This document shows positions 18,722 through 27,620 of a DNA stretch of 55,789 bases, piece by piece (positions within the stretch are counted from its first letter, which is position 1; each line of letters opens with the position of its first letter). Made by a program: the position numbers and the translations under genes. Origin of the DNA: an uncultured Pseudomonadota bacterium (GTDB lineage Bacteria > Pseudomonadota > Gammaproteobacteria > Methylococcales > Methylomonadaceae); the NCBI GenBank assembly GCA_903848935.1, contig CAINHO010000019.1, positions 1-55,789 of the forward strand. Direction: 5' to 3'. The notes under the pieces were generated by a model. It had not been told where the DNA came from. It did not search any database and was given only the letters and a program-made list of their open reading frames with translations.

Positions 18722-18758
18722 CATTAGCCCAAGTGGCAATTTCACAAACTGGAGATTT
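18722..18758 (+). repeat. 37-bp imperfect direct repeat, copy A
   Basis: Matches copy B at 19295-19331 at 33 of 37 positions (common core ATTTCACAAACTG). It lies just before the toxin-antitoxin pair. See copy B. Confidence 0.75.
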
Positions 18759-18792
18759 CAACTAATGCGTTACACAATTAAAGGTAAATAAC

Positions 18793-19005
18793 ATGACAAC
18801 TATCACACTGAACGAAAATTTAAACCAACAAATTAGCGTGATTGCACAACAAACACTCGCTTCTGTTGATGAAGTTGTGAATAACGTTTTAGCGAAATAC
18901 CTTAATGATTATATTGACGAAGCGTTAGAAGACGCAGAGCTTTTAGCGATTGTGAAAGCGCGTGAAAACGAACCAACAATTAAGGTTTCGCTCGATGATT
19001 TATGA
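18793..19005 (+). CDS. Antitoxin of a type II toxin-antitoxin pair
   Basis: 70 residues. An N-terminal ribbon-helix-helix-like segment (TTITLNENLNQQISVIA, then SVDEVVNNVLAKYL) is followed by an acidic C-terminal tail (EALEDAELLAIVKARENEP). This is the usual layout of RelB/ParD-like antitoxins: DNA binding at the front, toxin wrapping at the back. The stop codon overlaps the start of the toxin gene by 11 bases, typical of such operons and of translational coupling. It probably represses its own promoter. The subfamily is not assigned. Confidence 0.8.
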   Translation: MTTITLNENLNQQISVIAQQTLASVDEVVNNVLAKYLNDYIDEALEDAELLAIVKARENEPTIKVSLDDL

Positions 19006-19285
19006 GTTGGAATTTAAAGATAGCGCATTGAAAGAATGGAGAAAATTAGATGAATTGTTGCGGACACAATTGAAAAAGAAGCTCGTCGAAGTTTTGAAAA
19101 CGCCGCACATTCCAAAAGCAAAATTATCAGGTGGCGCGAACTTGTACAAAATCAAACTCAAAAAATCGGGTTATCGCCTGGTTTATCAGGTGTTTAATGA
19201 TGTTGTAACCGTCACGGTGATTGCAATTGGCAAACGTGAACGCAATGATGTTTATAAAATTGCGTTGCAGCGATTGCAGTCATGA
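18995..19285 (+). CDS. RelE/ParE-family toxin
   Basis: About 96 residues. The core MIYELEFKDSALKEWRKLD, the motif AKLSGGANLYKIKLKKSGYRLVYQV in parts, and the ending VIAIGKRERNDVYKIA are typical of RelE-type mRNA interferases, with basic residues and a Tyr (YRLVYQ) in the expected places. The frame is open from 18962, but the ATG at 18995 matches the family start. RelE toxins cleave mRNA in the ribosomal A site. The gene ends in an ATGA overlap with a 40-codon remnant frame. The pair is bracketed by 37-bp direct repeats. Confidence 0.88.
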   Translation: MIYELEFKDSALKEWRKLDELLRTQLKKKLVEVLKTPHIPKAKLSGGANLYKIKLKKSGYRLVYQVFNDVVTVTVIAIGKRERNDVYKIALQRLQS

Positions 19286-19404
19286 CTTCCGAACCATTAG
19301 TCCAAGCGGCGATTTCACAAACTGAAGATTTAGGCGTAACGATTTTCCTAACGCCTGCGGGAGTTGTAACTGTAATTCCATCGTCCATCATCCATTCAAA
19401 ATAG
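19282..19404 (+). pseudogene. Short remnant frame containing an mtkB-like scrap
   Basis: A 40-codon frame begins at the ATG that overlaps the toxin stop. It contains repeat copy B and then, at 19327-19360, 34 bases that match the 3' end of mtkB (17010-17043) at 32 positions, in the same reading frame (DLGVTIFLTPAG against DLGVTICPTPAA). It is too short and chimeric to be a working gene; it looks like debris from a duplication or insertion event. Confidence 0.5.
19295..19331 (+). repeat. 37-bp imperfect direct repeat, copy B
   Basis: 33 of 37 identical to 18722-18758. The two copies are 573 bases apart and enclose the toxin-antitoxin genes, so they may mark a recombining or inserted cassette. 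Confidence 0.75.
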
Positions 19405-19445
19405 ACGTTAAACCAATCACAAACAAACGTTTTTATAAAAATAGA

Positions 19446-19474
19446 TTGTATAAAATCAATTAAAACAATATACT
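19446..19474 (+). promoter_or_regulatory. Promoter of the initiator tRNA / nusA operon
   Basis: TTGTAT (19446-19451), a 17-base spacer and TATACT (19469-19474), ending 12 bases before the tRNA. Confidence 0.55.
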
Positions 19475-19486
19475 GTGTAAATCAAT

Positions 19487-19563
<77 letters not shown>

Positions 19564-19574
19564 GATTTCTAAAG

Positions 19575-19596
19575 ACCCCATTTTTGGGGTTTTTTA
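19575..19596 (+). terminator. Hairpin terminator after tRNA-fMet
   Basis: ACCCC / GGGGT stem with T-rich loop followed by a T run. Confidence 0.75.
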
Positions 19597-19656
19597 TTTT
19601 CTAGGCTTTGGATAGGTTTCGTTATTCCATGCCTATGAATTAACGCTGTTAATGGA

Positions 19657-19679
19657 AGAGCCTTTGGCTCTTTTTTTTT
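19657..19679 (+). terminator. Second terminator-like hairpin before rimP
   Basis: AGAGCC-TTT-GGCTCT followed by nine T. It lies between the tRNA and rimP, so part of the transcription must read through, or rimP has its own start. NusA autoregulation of this leader is known in E. coli. Confidence 0.75.
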
Positions 19680-19702
19680 GATTAAAATCAAGCGAGGACA
19701 TC

Positions 19703-20188
19703 ATGAAGCAGGCTCCCGAGCATCTGTTAGCCTTAATCGAACCGGTTGTTGAAGGTTTAGGTTATGAGTGTGTGGGTGTGGAATATAATCCGCATCCGAG
19801 ACACGGACTATTACGCATTTATATCGGTCATGAAAATGGCATTTTGGTTGAAGATTGCACGAAAGTCAGTCATCAAGTTAGCGGAGTGTTAGACGTTGAA
19901 GATCCGATTACCGATAATTATTCGCTCGAAGTTTCATCACCTGGCGAAGATCGACCATTTTTTAAACTGAGTCAATTTGTGCAATTTATCGGTAGCACTG
20001 TCGCTGTACATTTATTTTCACCTGTCAATGGACGGCGCAAAATTACTGGCAAAATTATTCAGGTTGCAGACGACGTGATTACGTTAGAAGAAAATGAGCA
20101 ATTATTCCCCATCCCCTTTGCCGCCATGAGCAAAGCGCGTTTAGTTCCCGATTATTTACTCGACAAAGGAGAGCGTAGTGGCAAATAA
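19703..20188 (+). CDS. rimP: Ribosome maturation factor RimP
   Basis: 161 residues with the family blocks [45 protein letters not shown] and [13 protein letters not shown]. RimP helps mature the 30S subunit. The C-terminal SH3-like domain reads [21 protein letters not shown] in parts. The gene overlaps the start of nusA by 11 bases. The start ATG follows a GCGAGGA site. Confidence 0.95.
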   Translation: MKQAPEHLLALIEPVVEGLGYECVGVEYNPHPRHGLLRIYIGHENGILVEDCTKVSHQVSGVLDVEDPITDNYSLEVSSPGEDRPFFKLSQFVQFIGSTVAVHLFSPVNGRRKITGKIIQVADDVITLEENEQLFPIPFAAMSKARLVPDYLLDKGERSGK

Positions 20189-21695
20189 AGAAATTTTGTT
20201 AGTCGTTGAAGTTTTTTCTAATGAAAAAGAAATTGAAAAAGAAGTCGTATTTCAAGCCATTGAAGCAGCATTAGAAGCAGCAACTATCAAACGTTACGGC
20301 AGCAATATCAAAGCTCGCGTCACAATTGATCGCAAAACCGGCGATTATTTAACGCATCGCTGTTGGGATGTGGTTGCACCAAATCCAGAATTAGGACGCG
20401 ATGTTGAATTGCCAGTGAGTCAAATTTTGCTTGAGGTCGCGCAATTTGATAATCCAGACGCACAAATTGGCGACGTGATTTATGAAGAAATTGAATCCGT
20501 AGATTTCGGACGCATTGCCGCTCAAACCGCAAAACAAGTCATCATTCAAAAAGTGCGTGACGCAGAACGTAATAAAATTGTTGAAGCCTATAAATCGCGC
20601 GTCGGCGAATTGATTACTGGCACTGTGAAACGCATCGAAAAAGGAAGCGTCTATTTGGAATTAGGTGGACACGTCGAAGCCTATATTTCTAAAGAAGACA
20701 TGATTCCGCGTGAAGCGATGCGTTTAGGCGATCGCATTCGGGGATATTTAAAAGATGTTCGTTTAGAAGCGCGGGGACCACAACTTTTTGTCAGTCGCAA
20801 CTCGCCAGAATTGTTAATGGCGTTATTTCGTTTAGAAGTCCCTGAAATTGCCGAAGGAACCATTTCGATTATGGCAGCTGCCCGCGATCCCGGTTCACGT
20901 GCAAAATTAGCTGTAAAAAGTAATGATCCACGATTGGATGCGCTTGGCGCGTGCGTTGGGATGCGAGGCTCACGGGTTCAATCGGTGACGAATGAACTCG
21001 CTGGTGAACGAGTAGATATTATTATTTGGAATCCAAGCGAACCTCAATTTGTGATTAACGCCATGTCGCCCGCTGAAATTCAGTCGATTGTGGTGGACGA
21101 AGATAAACACAGCATGGATTTAGCGGTTGATTCGATAAGTTTGTCACAAGCGATTGGTCGCGGTGGTCAAAACGTCCGTTTGGCGAGTCAGTTGACTGGC
21201 TGGGAATTGAACGTTATCGATGCGTCGAAAGCTGAAGAATCTAATGAAGCTGAAGCTAATAAAATTAAACTCATGTTTGTTAATTTATTAGACATCGACG
21301 ACGAAATTGCAGCAATTTTAGTTGAAGTTGGGTTTAATACGATTGAAGAAATCGCTTATGTTCCGTCTAATGAATTATTAGAAATTGAAGGTTTTGACGA
21401 GGAAATCGTCGAAGAATTACGCAGTCGGGCGAAAAATGCGTTGCTTATTAGTGCGATTGCCGCTGAAGAAAGTATTGAGAGTGCCGTTCAACCCGATGCC
21501 TCATTGCTTGCAATGGACGGCATGGACAGCGAATTAGCACGCGCGATGGCGAATCAAGGCATTGTGACGATGGATGATTTAGCCGAACAAGCTGTCGATG
21601 ATTTATTGAAATTCACCGGCGTGGATGAAGATCGCGCTGCAAAACTAATCATGAAGGCTCGTGAACCGTGGTTTGTTGAGTCAACAGACGCATAG
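20178..21695 (+). CDS. nusA: Transcription factor NusA
   Basis: 505 residues, near the length of E. coli NusA (495). N-terminal RNA polymerase-binding domain (about 1-130), S1 domain ([23 protein letters not shown] region), two KH domains ([18 protein letters not shown] and [20 protein letters not shown]) and two C-terminal acidic helix-hairpin repeats (about 365-425 and 440-495). It modulates pausing, termination and antitermination. The start is GTG with AAGGAGAG upstream inside rimP. The extra length lies in the acidic C-terminal region. Confidence 0.97.
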   Translation: MANKEILLVVEVFSNEKEIEKEVVFQAIEAALEAATIKRYGSNIKARVTIDRKTGDYLTHRCWDVVAPNPELGRDVELPVSQILLEVAQFDNPDAQIGDVIYEEIESVDFGRIAAQTAKQVIIQKVRDAERNKIVEAYKSRVGELITGTVKRIEKGSVYLELGGHVEAYISKEDMIPREAMRLGDRIRGYLKDVRLEARGPQLFVSRNSPELLMALFRLEVPEIAEGTISIMAAARDPGSRAKLAVKSNDPRLDALGACVGMRGSRVQSVTNELAGERVDIIIWNPSEPQFVINAMSPAEIQSIVVDEDKHSMDLAVDSISLSQAIGRGGQNVRLASQLTGWELNVIDASKAEESNEAEANKIKLMFVNLLDIDDEIAAILVEVGFNTIEEIAYVPSNELLEIEGFDEEIVEELRSRAKNALLISAIAAEESIESAVQPDASLLAMDGMDSELARAMANQGIVTMDDLAEQAVDDLLKFTGVDEDRAAKLIMKAREPWFVESTDA

Positions 21696-21708
21696 AGGAG
21701 AGAAGAAT

Positions 21709-24408
21709 ATGAGTGTAAAAACAGTAAGTCAGTTGGCGGAAATCGTCAAAATCCCATTAGAACGTTTATTGGTGCAGTTAAAAGAGGCTGGTTTGACAGC
21801 ATCGACCGCTGACGCGCAAGTGAGCGATGATGAGCAATCGAAGTTGCTTGCCCATTTACGTCAACGTCATGGCAAAGCCACCGGCGAAAATGAAAATGCA
21901 CCGAATCGTGTCGTATTGAAACGCCGCAAAGTCAGTGAATTGAAACAAGCCAGCGTTCCAGGATCAGCGACGAAAACGATTAGCGTTGAAGTTCGCAAAG
22001 AAAAAACTTATATCAAACGTGAGCCGAGTGTGGAAACCAAAGCCGTTGCGCCTGTAATCGTGACAAAGACAACGGCGACGCCTGTAGTTGAAAAAACTGC
22101 AACCGTTGCTACACCGTCAGTTGCCATTGAAAATGTGGCCGAAAAGGTTGATTTTGAATTATCACCCGAAACCATCAAAGCCCAAGAAGTCGAAGACGCT
22201 CGCCAAATGCAATTGGCGAAAGATCAGCGGTTAGAAGATTCGATTAACCGCAATGCGGACAAAGTTCGTCAACAAGCGGCGGCAAAATTACAAGCGGCTG
22301 AAAGAGCGAAGCAACCCGTTGGTGCGAGACCGCCTCACACAGGCACACGTCCACCACATACCGGTGCAAAACCGCCACACACGGGTGCGAGACCACAGCA
22401 AACTGGCGCAAGACCGCCACAAACGGGCGCACGTCCCGCGCAAGCAGGTGTAACTCCACCGCCCGCACCAGCAAAAACGCAGGAAGAAAATCGCACCCGT
22501 CGCCCAGCGAAACCAGCGGGCGGTGGTTCGTCTTATGCAGGTAAAGACGCTAAACGTAATAACAAGAAAAAAGGCGGCAAACAACCGTCAGTGCGAATAG
22601 TGCAGCAAAACGACGGCAAACATCAGTTTGAAATGCCGGTGGCACAAATGGTTTATGACGTGACCGTTCCTGAGATGATTATCGTCTCGGAATTGGCGAA
22701 TAAAATGAACGTCAAAGCCGCGATGGTGATTAAGCATTTGATGAAACTCGGCATTATGGCGACCATCAACCAAAGCATTGATCAAGATACGGCTGCGATT
22801 CTAGTTGAAGATATGGGGCATAAAGCCATCATACAAAGTGACGACGATTTCGAAAAAGAAATGCTTGCCGAAGTCACCGAAGATGAACAGTATCCTGAAT
22901 TACCGCGTGCGCCGATTGTCACGATTATGGGTCACGTCGATCACGGTAAAACGTCGTTGCTCGATTATATTCGTAAAACTCGTGTTGCTGCTGGCGAAGC
23001 GGGTGGGATTACACAGCACATTGGCGCGTATCAGGTAAAAACCGATCACGGTTCAGTCACATTCTTAGACACACCAGGTCACGCGGCATTTACTGCAATG
23101 CGTGCGCGTGGTGCCGATGTAACGGACGTAGTTATTATCGTTGTCGCGGCAGATGACGGTGTGATGCCACAAACCAAAGAAGCTGTGGAACACGCTCGCG
23201 CCGCTAACGTGCCGATTATTATCGCGATGAATAAAATGGATAAAGCTGGCGCGAATCCTGACAAAGTAATGCAAGAATTATCCGTGTTAAACGTGTTAGC
23301 AGAAGAATGGGGCGGCGATGTGCAGTTCCTGAAAATTTCGGCGAAAACAGGTCAAGGTGTAGATGAGTTAATTGAATCATTGATTGTTCAAACTGAAATT
23401 TTAGAATTGAAAGCTCCTATTCAAGGTGCCGCGTCAGGGATTGTTATTGAATCACGTTTAGACCGAGGACGCGGCGTAGTTGCAACGGTACTGGTTCAAC
23501 GTGGCACATTAGAAAGTGGTCAAATGGTATTGTGTGGACATGAATACGGTCGTGTTCGTGCAATGTTCAATGAACTCGGTAAAACGATTAAAACCGCTGG
23601 ACCTTGTGAGCCAGTAGAAATTTTAGGATTATCCAGCACACCGAATGCTGGCGACGAATTCTTAGTGGTACAAAACGAGCGCGTTGCGAAAGAATTGGCG
23701 AAACATCGTGAAGACCGCAAACGTTTCAGCCGTCACGCTGCACAACAAGCGTCAAAACTTGACGAAGTCTTTGCGAAAATGACAGCTGGCGAAGTATCGA
23801 CGTTGAATTTGGTCTTAAAAACCGACGTACAAGGCAGTTTGGAAGCGTTACGCAGTTCGTTAATTGAGTTGTCGAATGACGAAGTGGAAGTAAAAGTAGT
23901 TTACGGCGGCGTGGGCGGTATTAACGAAGGTGACGTGAATTTGGCCTTAGCTTCTGGTGCAATTTTGATGGGCTTCAACGTCCGTGCGGATGCGACTTCA
24001 CGTCGAATGATTGAAGAACGCGGCGTAGATTTACACTATTACAGCATCATTTATGAAGCGATCGACGAAGTGAAAAAATCGATTAGCGGTATGCTCGCAC
24101 CTGAAATCAAAGAACAAATCGTTGGTTTGGCACAAGTTCGCGAAGTGTTTACGTCTCCAAAAATGGGTGCGATTGCAGGTTGTATGGTATTAGACGGCTT
24201 CGTTAAACGTAATTTACCGATTCGTGTATTGCGCGAAAACGTCGTGATTTACGAAGGTCAATTAGAATCGTTGCGTCGTTACAAAGACGACATTGCCGAA
24301 GTTAAAATGGGCATGGAATGCGGCATTGGCGTGAAAAATTACAACGACGTTCGCGCTGGCGATCAAATTGAAGTCTTTGAACGTATCGAAGTCAGACGGG
24401 AATTGTAA
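21709..24408 (+). CDS. infB: Translation initiation factor IF-2
   Basis: 899 residues from the ATG at 21709, which follows GAGGAG and begins [20 protein letters not shown], the conserved IF2_N domain. The frame is open 48 bases earlier, but that start is not supported. A variable basic linker (about 60-300) holds a proline-rich tandem repeat. A second IF2_N domain follows, then the G domain with [12 protein letters not shown] (near 407), DTPGHAAF and NKMD, and domains II-IV to the end. IF-2 brings fMet-tRNA to the 30S subunit. It overlaps rbfA by one base. Confidence 0.97.
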   Translation: MSVKTVSQLAEIVKIPLERLLVQLKEAGLTASTADAQVSDDEQSKLLAHLRQRHGKATGENENAPNRVVLKRRKVSELKQASVPGSATKTISVEVRKEKTYIKREPSVETKAVAPVIVTKTTATPVVEKTATVATPSVAIENVAEKVDFELSPETIKAQEVEDARQMQLAKDQRLEDSINRNADKVRQQAAAKLQAAERAKQPVGARPPHTGTRPPHTGAKPPHTGARPQQTGARPPQTGARPAQAGVTPPPAPAKTQEENRTRRPAKPAGGGSSYAGKDAKRNNKKKGGKQPSVRIVQQNDGKHQFEMPVAQMVYDVTVPEMIIVSELANKMNVKAAMVIKHLMKLGIMATINQSIDQDTAAILVEDMGHKAIIQSDDDFEKEMLAEVTEDEQYPELPRAPIVTIMGHVDHGKTSLLDYIRKTRVAAGEAGGITQHIGAYQVKTDHGSVTFLDTPGHAAFTAMRARGADVTDVVIIVVAADDGVMPQTKEAVEHARAANVPIIIAMNKMDKAGANPDKVMQELSVLNVLAEEWGGDVQFLKISAKTGQGVDELIESLIVQTEILELKAPIQGAASGIVIESRLDRGRGVVATVLVQRGTLESGQMVLCGHEYGRVRAMFNELGKTIKTAGPCEPVEILGLSSTPNAGDEFLVVQNERVAKELAKHREDRKRFSRHAAQQASKLDEVFAKMTAGEVSTLNLVLKTDVQGSLEALRSSLIELSNDEVEVKVVYGGVGGINEGDVNLALASGAILMGFNVRADATSRRMIEERGVDLHYYSIIYEAIDEVKKSISGMLAPEIKEQIVGLAQVREVFTSPKMGAIAGCMVLDGFVKRNLPIRVLRENVVIYEGQLESLRRYKDDIAEVKMGMECGIGVKNYNDVRAGDQIEVFERIEVRREL
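22321..22470 (+). repeat. Heptad-coding repeat inside infB
   Basis: About six tandem 21-base units coding (G)(A/T)(R/K)P(P/Q)(H/Q)T, at roughly residues 205-250 of IF-2. The frame is kept throughout. Confidence 0.85.
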
Positions 24409-24770
24409 TGGCGAGAGAATTTGCTCGTCACACACGAGTATCTTCACAAATGCAAAAAGAGTTGTCGTTAATTTTACAGCGTGAAATTAGCGACCCTCGT
24501 ATTGGTTTTGTGACGATTAACGAAGTGATTGTGACCAAAGATTTAGCCGTGGCGAAGATTTACATCACGGTTTTGAACACCGACGATGCCGGTAAAAAAG
24601 CCAGCACGAAAGCTATGAACGCAATATCACCGATGATTCGACACGCTTTGGCGAAACGAATGCGGCTACGGCATATTTCAGAATTGCGTTTTTATTACGA
24701 TGATTCATTTGATACCGGAATGCGTGTGGCGGAATTGTTGAGTGAAGTGTCGGACGATTTAACTGATTGA
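24408..24770 (+). CDS. rbfA: Ribosome-binding factor A
   Basis: 120 residues: starts AREFARHTRVSSQMQKELSLIL, with EISDPRIGFVTINEV and the closing RHISELRFYYDDSFDTGMRV motif of RbfA. It helps late 16S rRNA 5' end maturation. The ATG overlaps the infB stop (TAATG), so it is translationally coupled. truB, which usually follows, is replaced by a pilin gene. Confidence 0.95.
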   Translation: MAREFARHTRVSSQMQKELSLILQREISDPRIGFVTINEVIVTKDLAVAKIYITVLNTDDAGKKASTKAMNAISPMIRHALAKRMRLRHISELRFYYDDSFDTGMRVAELLSEVSDDLTD

Positions 24771-24791
24771 AACTAACGTTGGAATGAAGCA

Positions 24792-25205
24792 ATGAAAGCG
24801 AAACAAACGGGTTTTACGTTAATTGAGTTGATGATTACGGTGGCGATTATTGGGATTTTGAGTAGCGTCGGTTATCCGAGTTATATGAAATACATTCAAA
24901 AAGCGAAACGTTCTGAAGCACAAGCAGCGTTGGTTTCGATGGCGACGGCGATGGAACAGTGGCGCGTTGAAAATAATAATGATTACACTGGTGTAACTGT
25001 CGGGACAGGAGCTACAGCAATTTTTACTGATAGAGTTCCTACTGATGGTAGTGGTACACAATCTTATACGTTAAGTATTCCAATCCTCTCAGCAAGTGCT
25101 TATACGTTGCAAGCCACGCCTATTAGTACAGATGATTGTGGTAATTTAACATTAGATTCTACGGGCGTTAAGGTATCTTCCACCGGAACAAATTGCTGGG
25201 AATAG
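24792..25205 (+). CDS. pilE: Type IV pilin (PilE-like)
   Basis: 137 residues. The class III leader MKAKQTG is followed by the methylated phenylalanine and hydrophobic helix FTLIELMITVAIIGILSSVG, with E5 present. The ending has a cysteine pair (DDCGNLTLD to TNCWE), which suggests the C-terminal disulfide loop of PilE-type minor pilins. It lies 21 bases after rbfA, with no terminator between, so some transcription may come from the infB operon. The other minor-pilin genes are 13 kb away on the minus strand. Confidence 0.9.
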   Translation: MKAKQTGFTLIELMITVAIIGILSSVGYPSYMKYIQKAKRSEAQAALVSMATAMEQWRVENNNDYTGVTVGTGATAIFTDRVPTDGSGTQSYTLSIPILSASAYTLQATPISTDDCGNLTLDSTGVKVSSTGTNCWE

Positions 25206-25226
25206 CACCATTGCCCAATGAAATCG

Positions 25227-25255
25227 TTGACTTTGACAGGTTGGGTCTATAGAAT
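25227..25255 (+). promoter_or_regulatory. Promoter of the cold-shock gene with long leader
   Basis: TTGACT (25227-25232), a 17-base spacer and TAGAAT (25250-25255). The predicted start near 25262 gives a 5' leader of about 145 nt, as in cspA-type genes. The leader ends with a CCCCC..GGG hairpin (CCCCCGAAAGGG) near 25363-25374. Confidence 0.6.
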
Positions 25256-25407
25256 CGCAACCAGCTCGAAATAGATTTACCGTTATGCTTATCTCTACGA
25301 AGTTTTAGTTGTACCGCTCGTCCTGCTTAAACCATGAAGTAATCTTTAATTTCACAGCTCCACCCCCGAAAGGGATTTACATTTTAAATTTTTAAAAGGC
25401 TACAACA

Positions 25408-25608
25408 ATGGCAACAGGTACAGTTAAGTGGTTCAACGCTGAAAAAGGTTTCGGTTTCATTCAACAAGAAAGTGGTCCAGATGTATTCGTCCACTTCCGT
25501 AACATCGCTGGATCAGGCTTCAAATCATTAGATGAAGGACAAAAAGTCCAATTCACAGTGACACAAGGTCAAAAAGGTCCACAAGCAGAAGAAGTTACTT
25601 TGCTTTAA
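25408..25608 (+). CDS. Cold-shock domain protein
   Basis: 66 residues, a single cold-shock domain. RNP1 is KGFGFIQ and RNP2 is VFVHF; the start [12 protein letters not shown] is typical. It binds single-stranded RNA or DNA as a chaperone. The domain continues to the family-typical end ([10 protein letters not shown]). It is monocistronic, between its own promoter with a long leader and a two-way terminator. Confidence 0.95.
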   Translation: MATGTVKWFNAEKGFGFIQQESGPDVFVHFRNIAGSGFKSLDEGQKVQFTVTQGQKGPQAEEVTLL

Positions 25609-25623
25609 GACTCAAAAATAAAA

Positions 25624-25656
25624 AGCCACCGTTTCGTAAGAATCGGCGGCTTTTTT
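25624..25656 (+). terminator. Two-way terminator between cold-shock gene and tolC-like gene
   Basis: AGCCACCGTTTC / GAATCGGCGGCT stem (two mismatches) with T runs on the right and A runs on the left, so it can work on both strands. Confidence 0.85.
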
Positions 25657-25670
25657 GTGTTTAATAGAAA

Positions 25671-26939
25671 TTAAAAATTACCCACTGCTCGTCTCATTCG
25701 CAACCCTGTCAACGCAAAATCATAATTCGCATTATTCCAATTATTGTGCGTTTTGGTTCGCAAATCTTCCGCTTGAATCACTTCAGTATGCGTTGCTAAC
25801 CCTTGTTGATAACGGTCTGTCGTAACTTTTAAATTTTCGTCCGCTTGCACAATTGTTTGTTTCGCAACCTGCAAACGTTGCTGGGTTTCTTGACTATCTA
25901 ACCACGCTTGTCGAACTTGCAACAAAATTTGTCCCGACAATTCTTCGTGTTGTTCTTTTAACGCTAAGGCTTGTTTTTCTAAAGCCTCACCTTTGTGATT
26001 CGTACTGCCATCAAATATTTTCCAATCCACACCCACATTCGCTTGCCACAAACCTTCATAAGCCTGATAACGATTTTGTTGATATTGATAACCACCATTT
26101 AATGCTACTTGCGGCATTAAACCAGCTTTCATCGCCTTTGTTTGTTCGTGTAGAGCTTCAATTTGTTCATTCAAAACCAATAATTCGGGACGTTGATTTA
26201 ACGCACTTTGATTTAAATTATCTAAAGTCATTTTTGGCAATTCGGGAACTTGTTTGGCGAGTTCAACTTTTGCCGTTAATGGGCGCGTCAATAATTGGTT
26301 GTAACGCGCTTTTGTGTTGTCATAAACATTCGCGGCTTGTAACAAAAGTTGTTGCGCGTTCAATAATTCAACGTCCGCCGCCAAAACATCGTTTTTCGCC
26401 ACAATCCCTTGTTCAAATAAATTTTTCACGTCTTTTTGATGATTTTCTAAACTCTGCACATGACTTTGCACAACATTCACGCCATCTTCGGCGCGCAAAA
26501 CAGCGATGTAACTATCAGCAATTTGCATTTTTAAATTTAATTCTGCGACGTGTTCATTCGCTTGCGTGGCATCTAAAGTAGCTTGCGCCGCATTGATATT
26601 ATGCGTAATTCGTCCGCTGGTATAAATTGGCAACGATGCGATTGCTTGCGCTCTCACGCTGCCCATTTGTTGCATGGCAAATTGTGCCGATTTGCCTTCG
26701 ATGCTTGTTTTCGCAGACGGTGTTTCGTTATATTGCGTGTAACCCGTTCCAACATTTAAATCAGGCAAATTCTGACCTTCTGTTGCTTGTAATTGTTCTT
26801 GTGAAACTTCCGTATTCGCTTGCGCGGCTTTCATTTGATGGTTTGCATTTAATGCCGCTGTCCACGCATCGTCTAAAGTTTCCGCTTGCACGGTTGTGAC
26901 CAAACATAAACTCAACAGTAAAAAATTAGTTCGCCACAT
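25671..26939 (-). CDS. TolC-family outer-membrane efflux protein
   Basis: About 422 residues. It has a signal peptide (MWRTNFLLLSLCLVTTVQA), then the two-repeat OEP layout with LDDAWTAALNANHQMKAAQA at the start and long coiled-coil helices. It forms the outer-membrane channel of a tripartite exporter. The frame opens at 26945; the ATG at 26939 gives a better signal peptide. It overlaps the tetR gene, so both are one operon, divergent from the emrA-emrB-like pair that supplies the adaptor and inner pump. Confidence 0.9.
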   Translation of the reverse strand: MWRTNFLLLSLCLVTTVQAETLDDAWTAALNANHQMKAAQANTEVSQEQLQATEGQNLPDLNVGTGYTQYNETPSAKTSIEGKSAQFAMQQMGSVRAQAIASLPIYTSGRITHNINAAQATLDATQANEHVAELNLKMQIADSYIAVLRAEDGVNVVQSHVQSLENHQKDVKNLFEQGIVAKNDVLAADVELLNAQQLLLQAANVYDNTKARYNQLLTRPLTAKVELAKQVPELPKMTLDNLNQSALNQRPELLVLNEQIEALHEQTKAMKAGLMPQVALNGGYQYQQNRYQAYEGLWQANVGVDWKIFDGSTNHKGEALEKQALALKEQHEELSGQILLQVRQAWLDSQETQQRLQVAKQTIVQADENLKVTTDRYQQGLATHTEVIQAEDLRTKTHNNWNNANYDFALTGLRMRRAVGNF

Positions 26940-27546
26940 AGCCAATTCCTCTCAAATAAAATGCCGTGGCAGATTCGATTAACAGCGTTTTTTCAAGCGC
27001 ATTCGGTGGTGGCTGCACGCTGAATAAACAACGGCAGTGCAAATCACTTTTGAGCAAACTAAAAAACGCATCGGCAGCAAAATGTGCGTCTGGAATGTTG
27101 AATCGTTCACTATCGTGCAATTGTTGTAGATACGTTTCTAATTGGCTTAACGCTAATTTTGCACCATTGTCATAAACCATTTGTCCCAATTCTGGAAATT
27201 CATGCGTTTCTGCAATCACTAATTGATAAATTGCCAAACCATCAGGCGAATACAGTAATTCCACAAACGCCGACGCAATTTTTTGCAACGTTTGTTCTAC
27301 ATCGTCGGCGGTCGATAACGTTTGCGTGATGGTTTGTAAAAGTGATGCACACAATTGCGCGACTATCGCCATGAGCAGCTCGGTTTTGCTGTCAAAATAA
27401 TTGTAAAGTGTCGCTTTAGAAACAGGTGCAGCTTGGGCAATTTTATCCATGCTGACGCTACGATAATTATTCGTTAAAAACAGACGTGTTGCGGCTTGCA
27501 TAATAGATTGACGTTTTGAGTCAGGAGTTTCGCTGGATTCAGTCAT
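26926..27546 (-). CDS. TetR-family repressor of the efflux operon
   Basis: 206 residues. The N-terminal helix-turn-helix is typical: RQSIMQAATRLFLTNNYRSVSMDKIA, then PVSKATLYNYFDSKTELL. The C-terminal ligand domain (about 70-200) resembles the AcrR/TetR_C class. It lies between the tolC-like gene (overlapping) and the divergent pump genes, with a perfect 23-bp operator in the intergenic region. Loss of binding on drug contact would open both operons; the inducer is unknown. Confidence 0.9.
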   Translation of the reverse strand: MTESSETPDSKRQSIMQAATRLFLTNNYRSVSMDKIAQAAPVSKATLYNYFDSKTELLMAIVAQLCASLLQTITQTLSTADDVEQTLQKIASAFVELLYSPDGLAIYQLVIAETHEFPELGQMVYDNGAKLALSQLETYLQQLHDSERFNIPDAHFAADAFFSLLKSDLHCRCLFSVQPPPNALEKTLLIESATAFYLRGIGYVAN

Positions 27547-27560
27547 TTTTAAATCAACGC

Positions 27561-27588
27561 TTGCTAAATTAAATAGTTGATTTAGAAT
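27561..27588 (+). promoter_or_regulatory. Promoter of the emrAB-like operon
   Basis: TTGCTA (27561-27566), a 16-base spacer and TAGAAT (27583-27588). The operator begins at the end of the -10 box, so bound repressor would block the start site. Confidence 0.55.
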
Positions 27589-27612
27589 AAACTAAACGGT
27601 TTAGTTTATCAA
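27584..27612 (-). promoter_or_regulatory. Promoter of the tetR-tolC-like operon
   Basis: Minus strand TTGATA (27612-27607), a 17-base spacer and TATTCT (27589-27584). The operator covers the spacer. Confidence 0.5.
27587..27609 (+). promoter_or_regulatory. TetR operator
   Basis: A perfect 11-bp inverted repeat with one central base: ATAAACTAAAC, G, GTTTAGTTTAT. It overlaps both divergent promoters. Confidence 0.8.
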
Positions 27613-27620
27613 GGTCATTT

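Noticed and set aside
18718..18758. TTGACA at repeat copy A as the antitoxin promoter
   Set aside because: The -35 box is perfect, but no acceptable -10 box is found 16-18 bases downstream.
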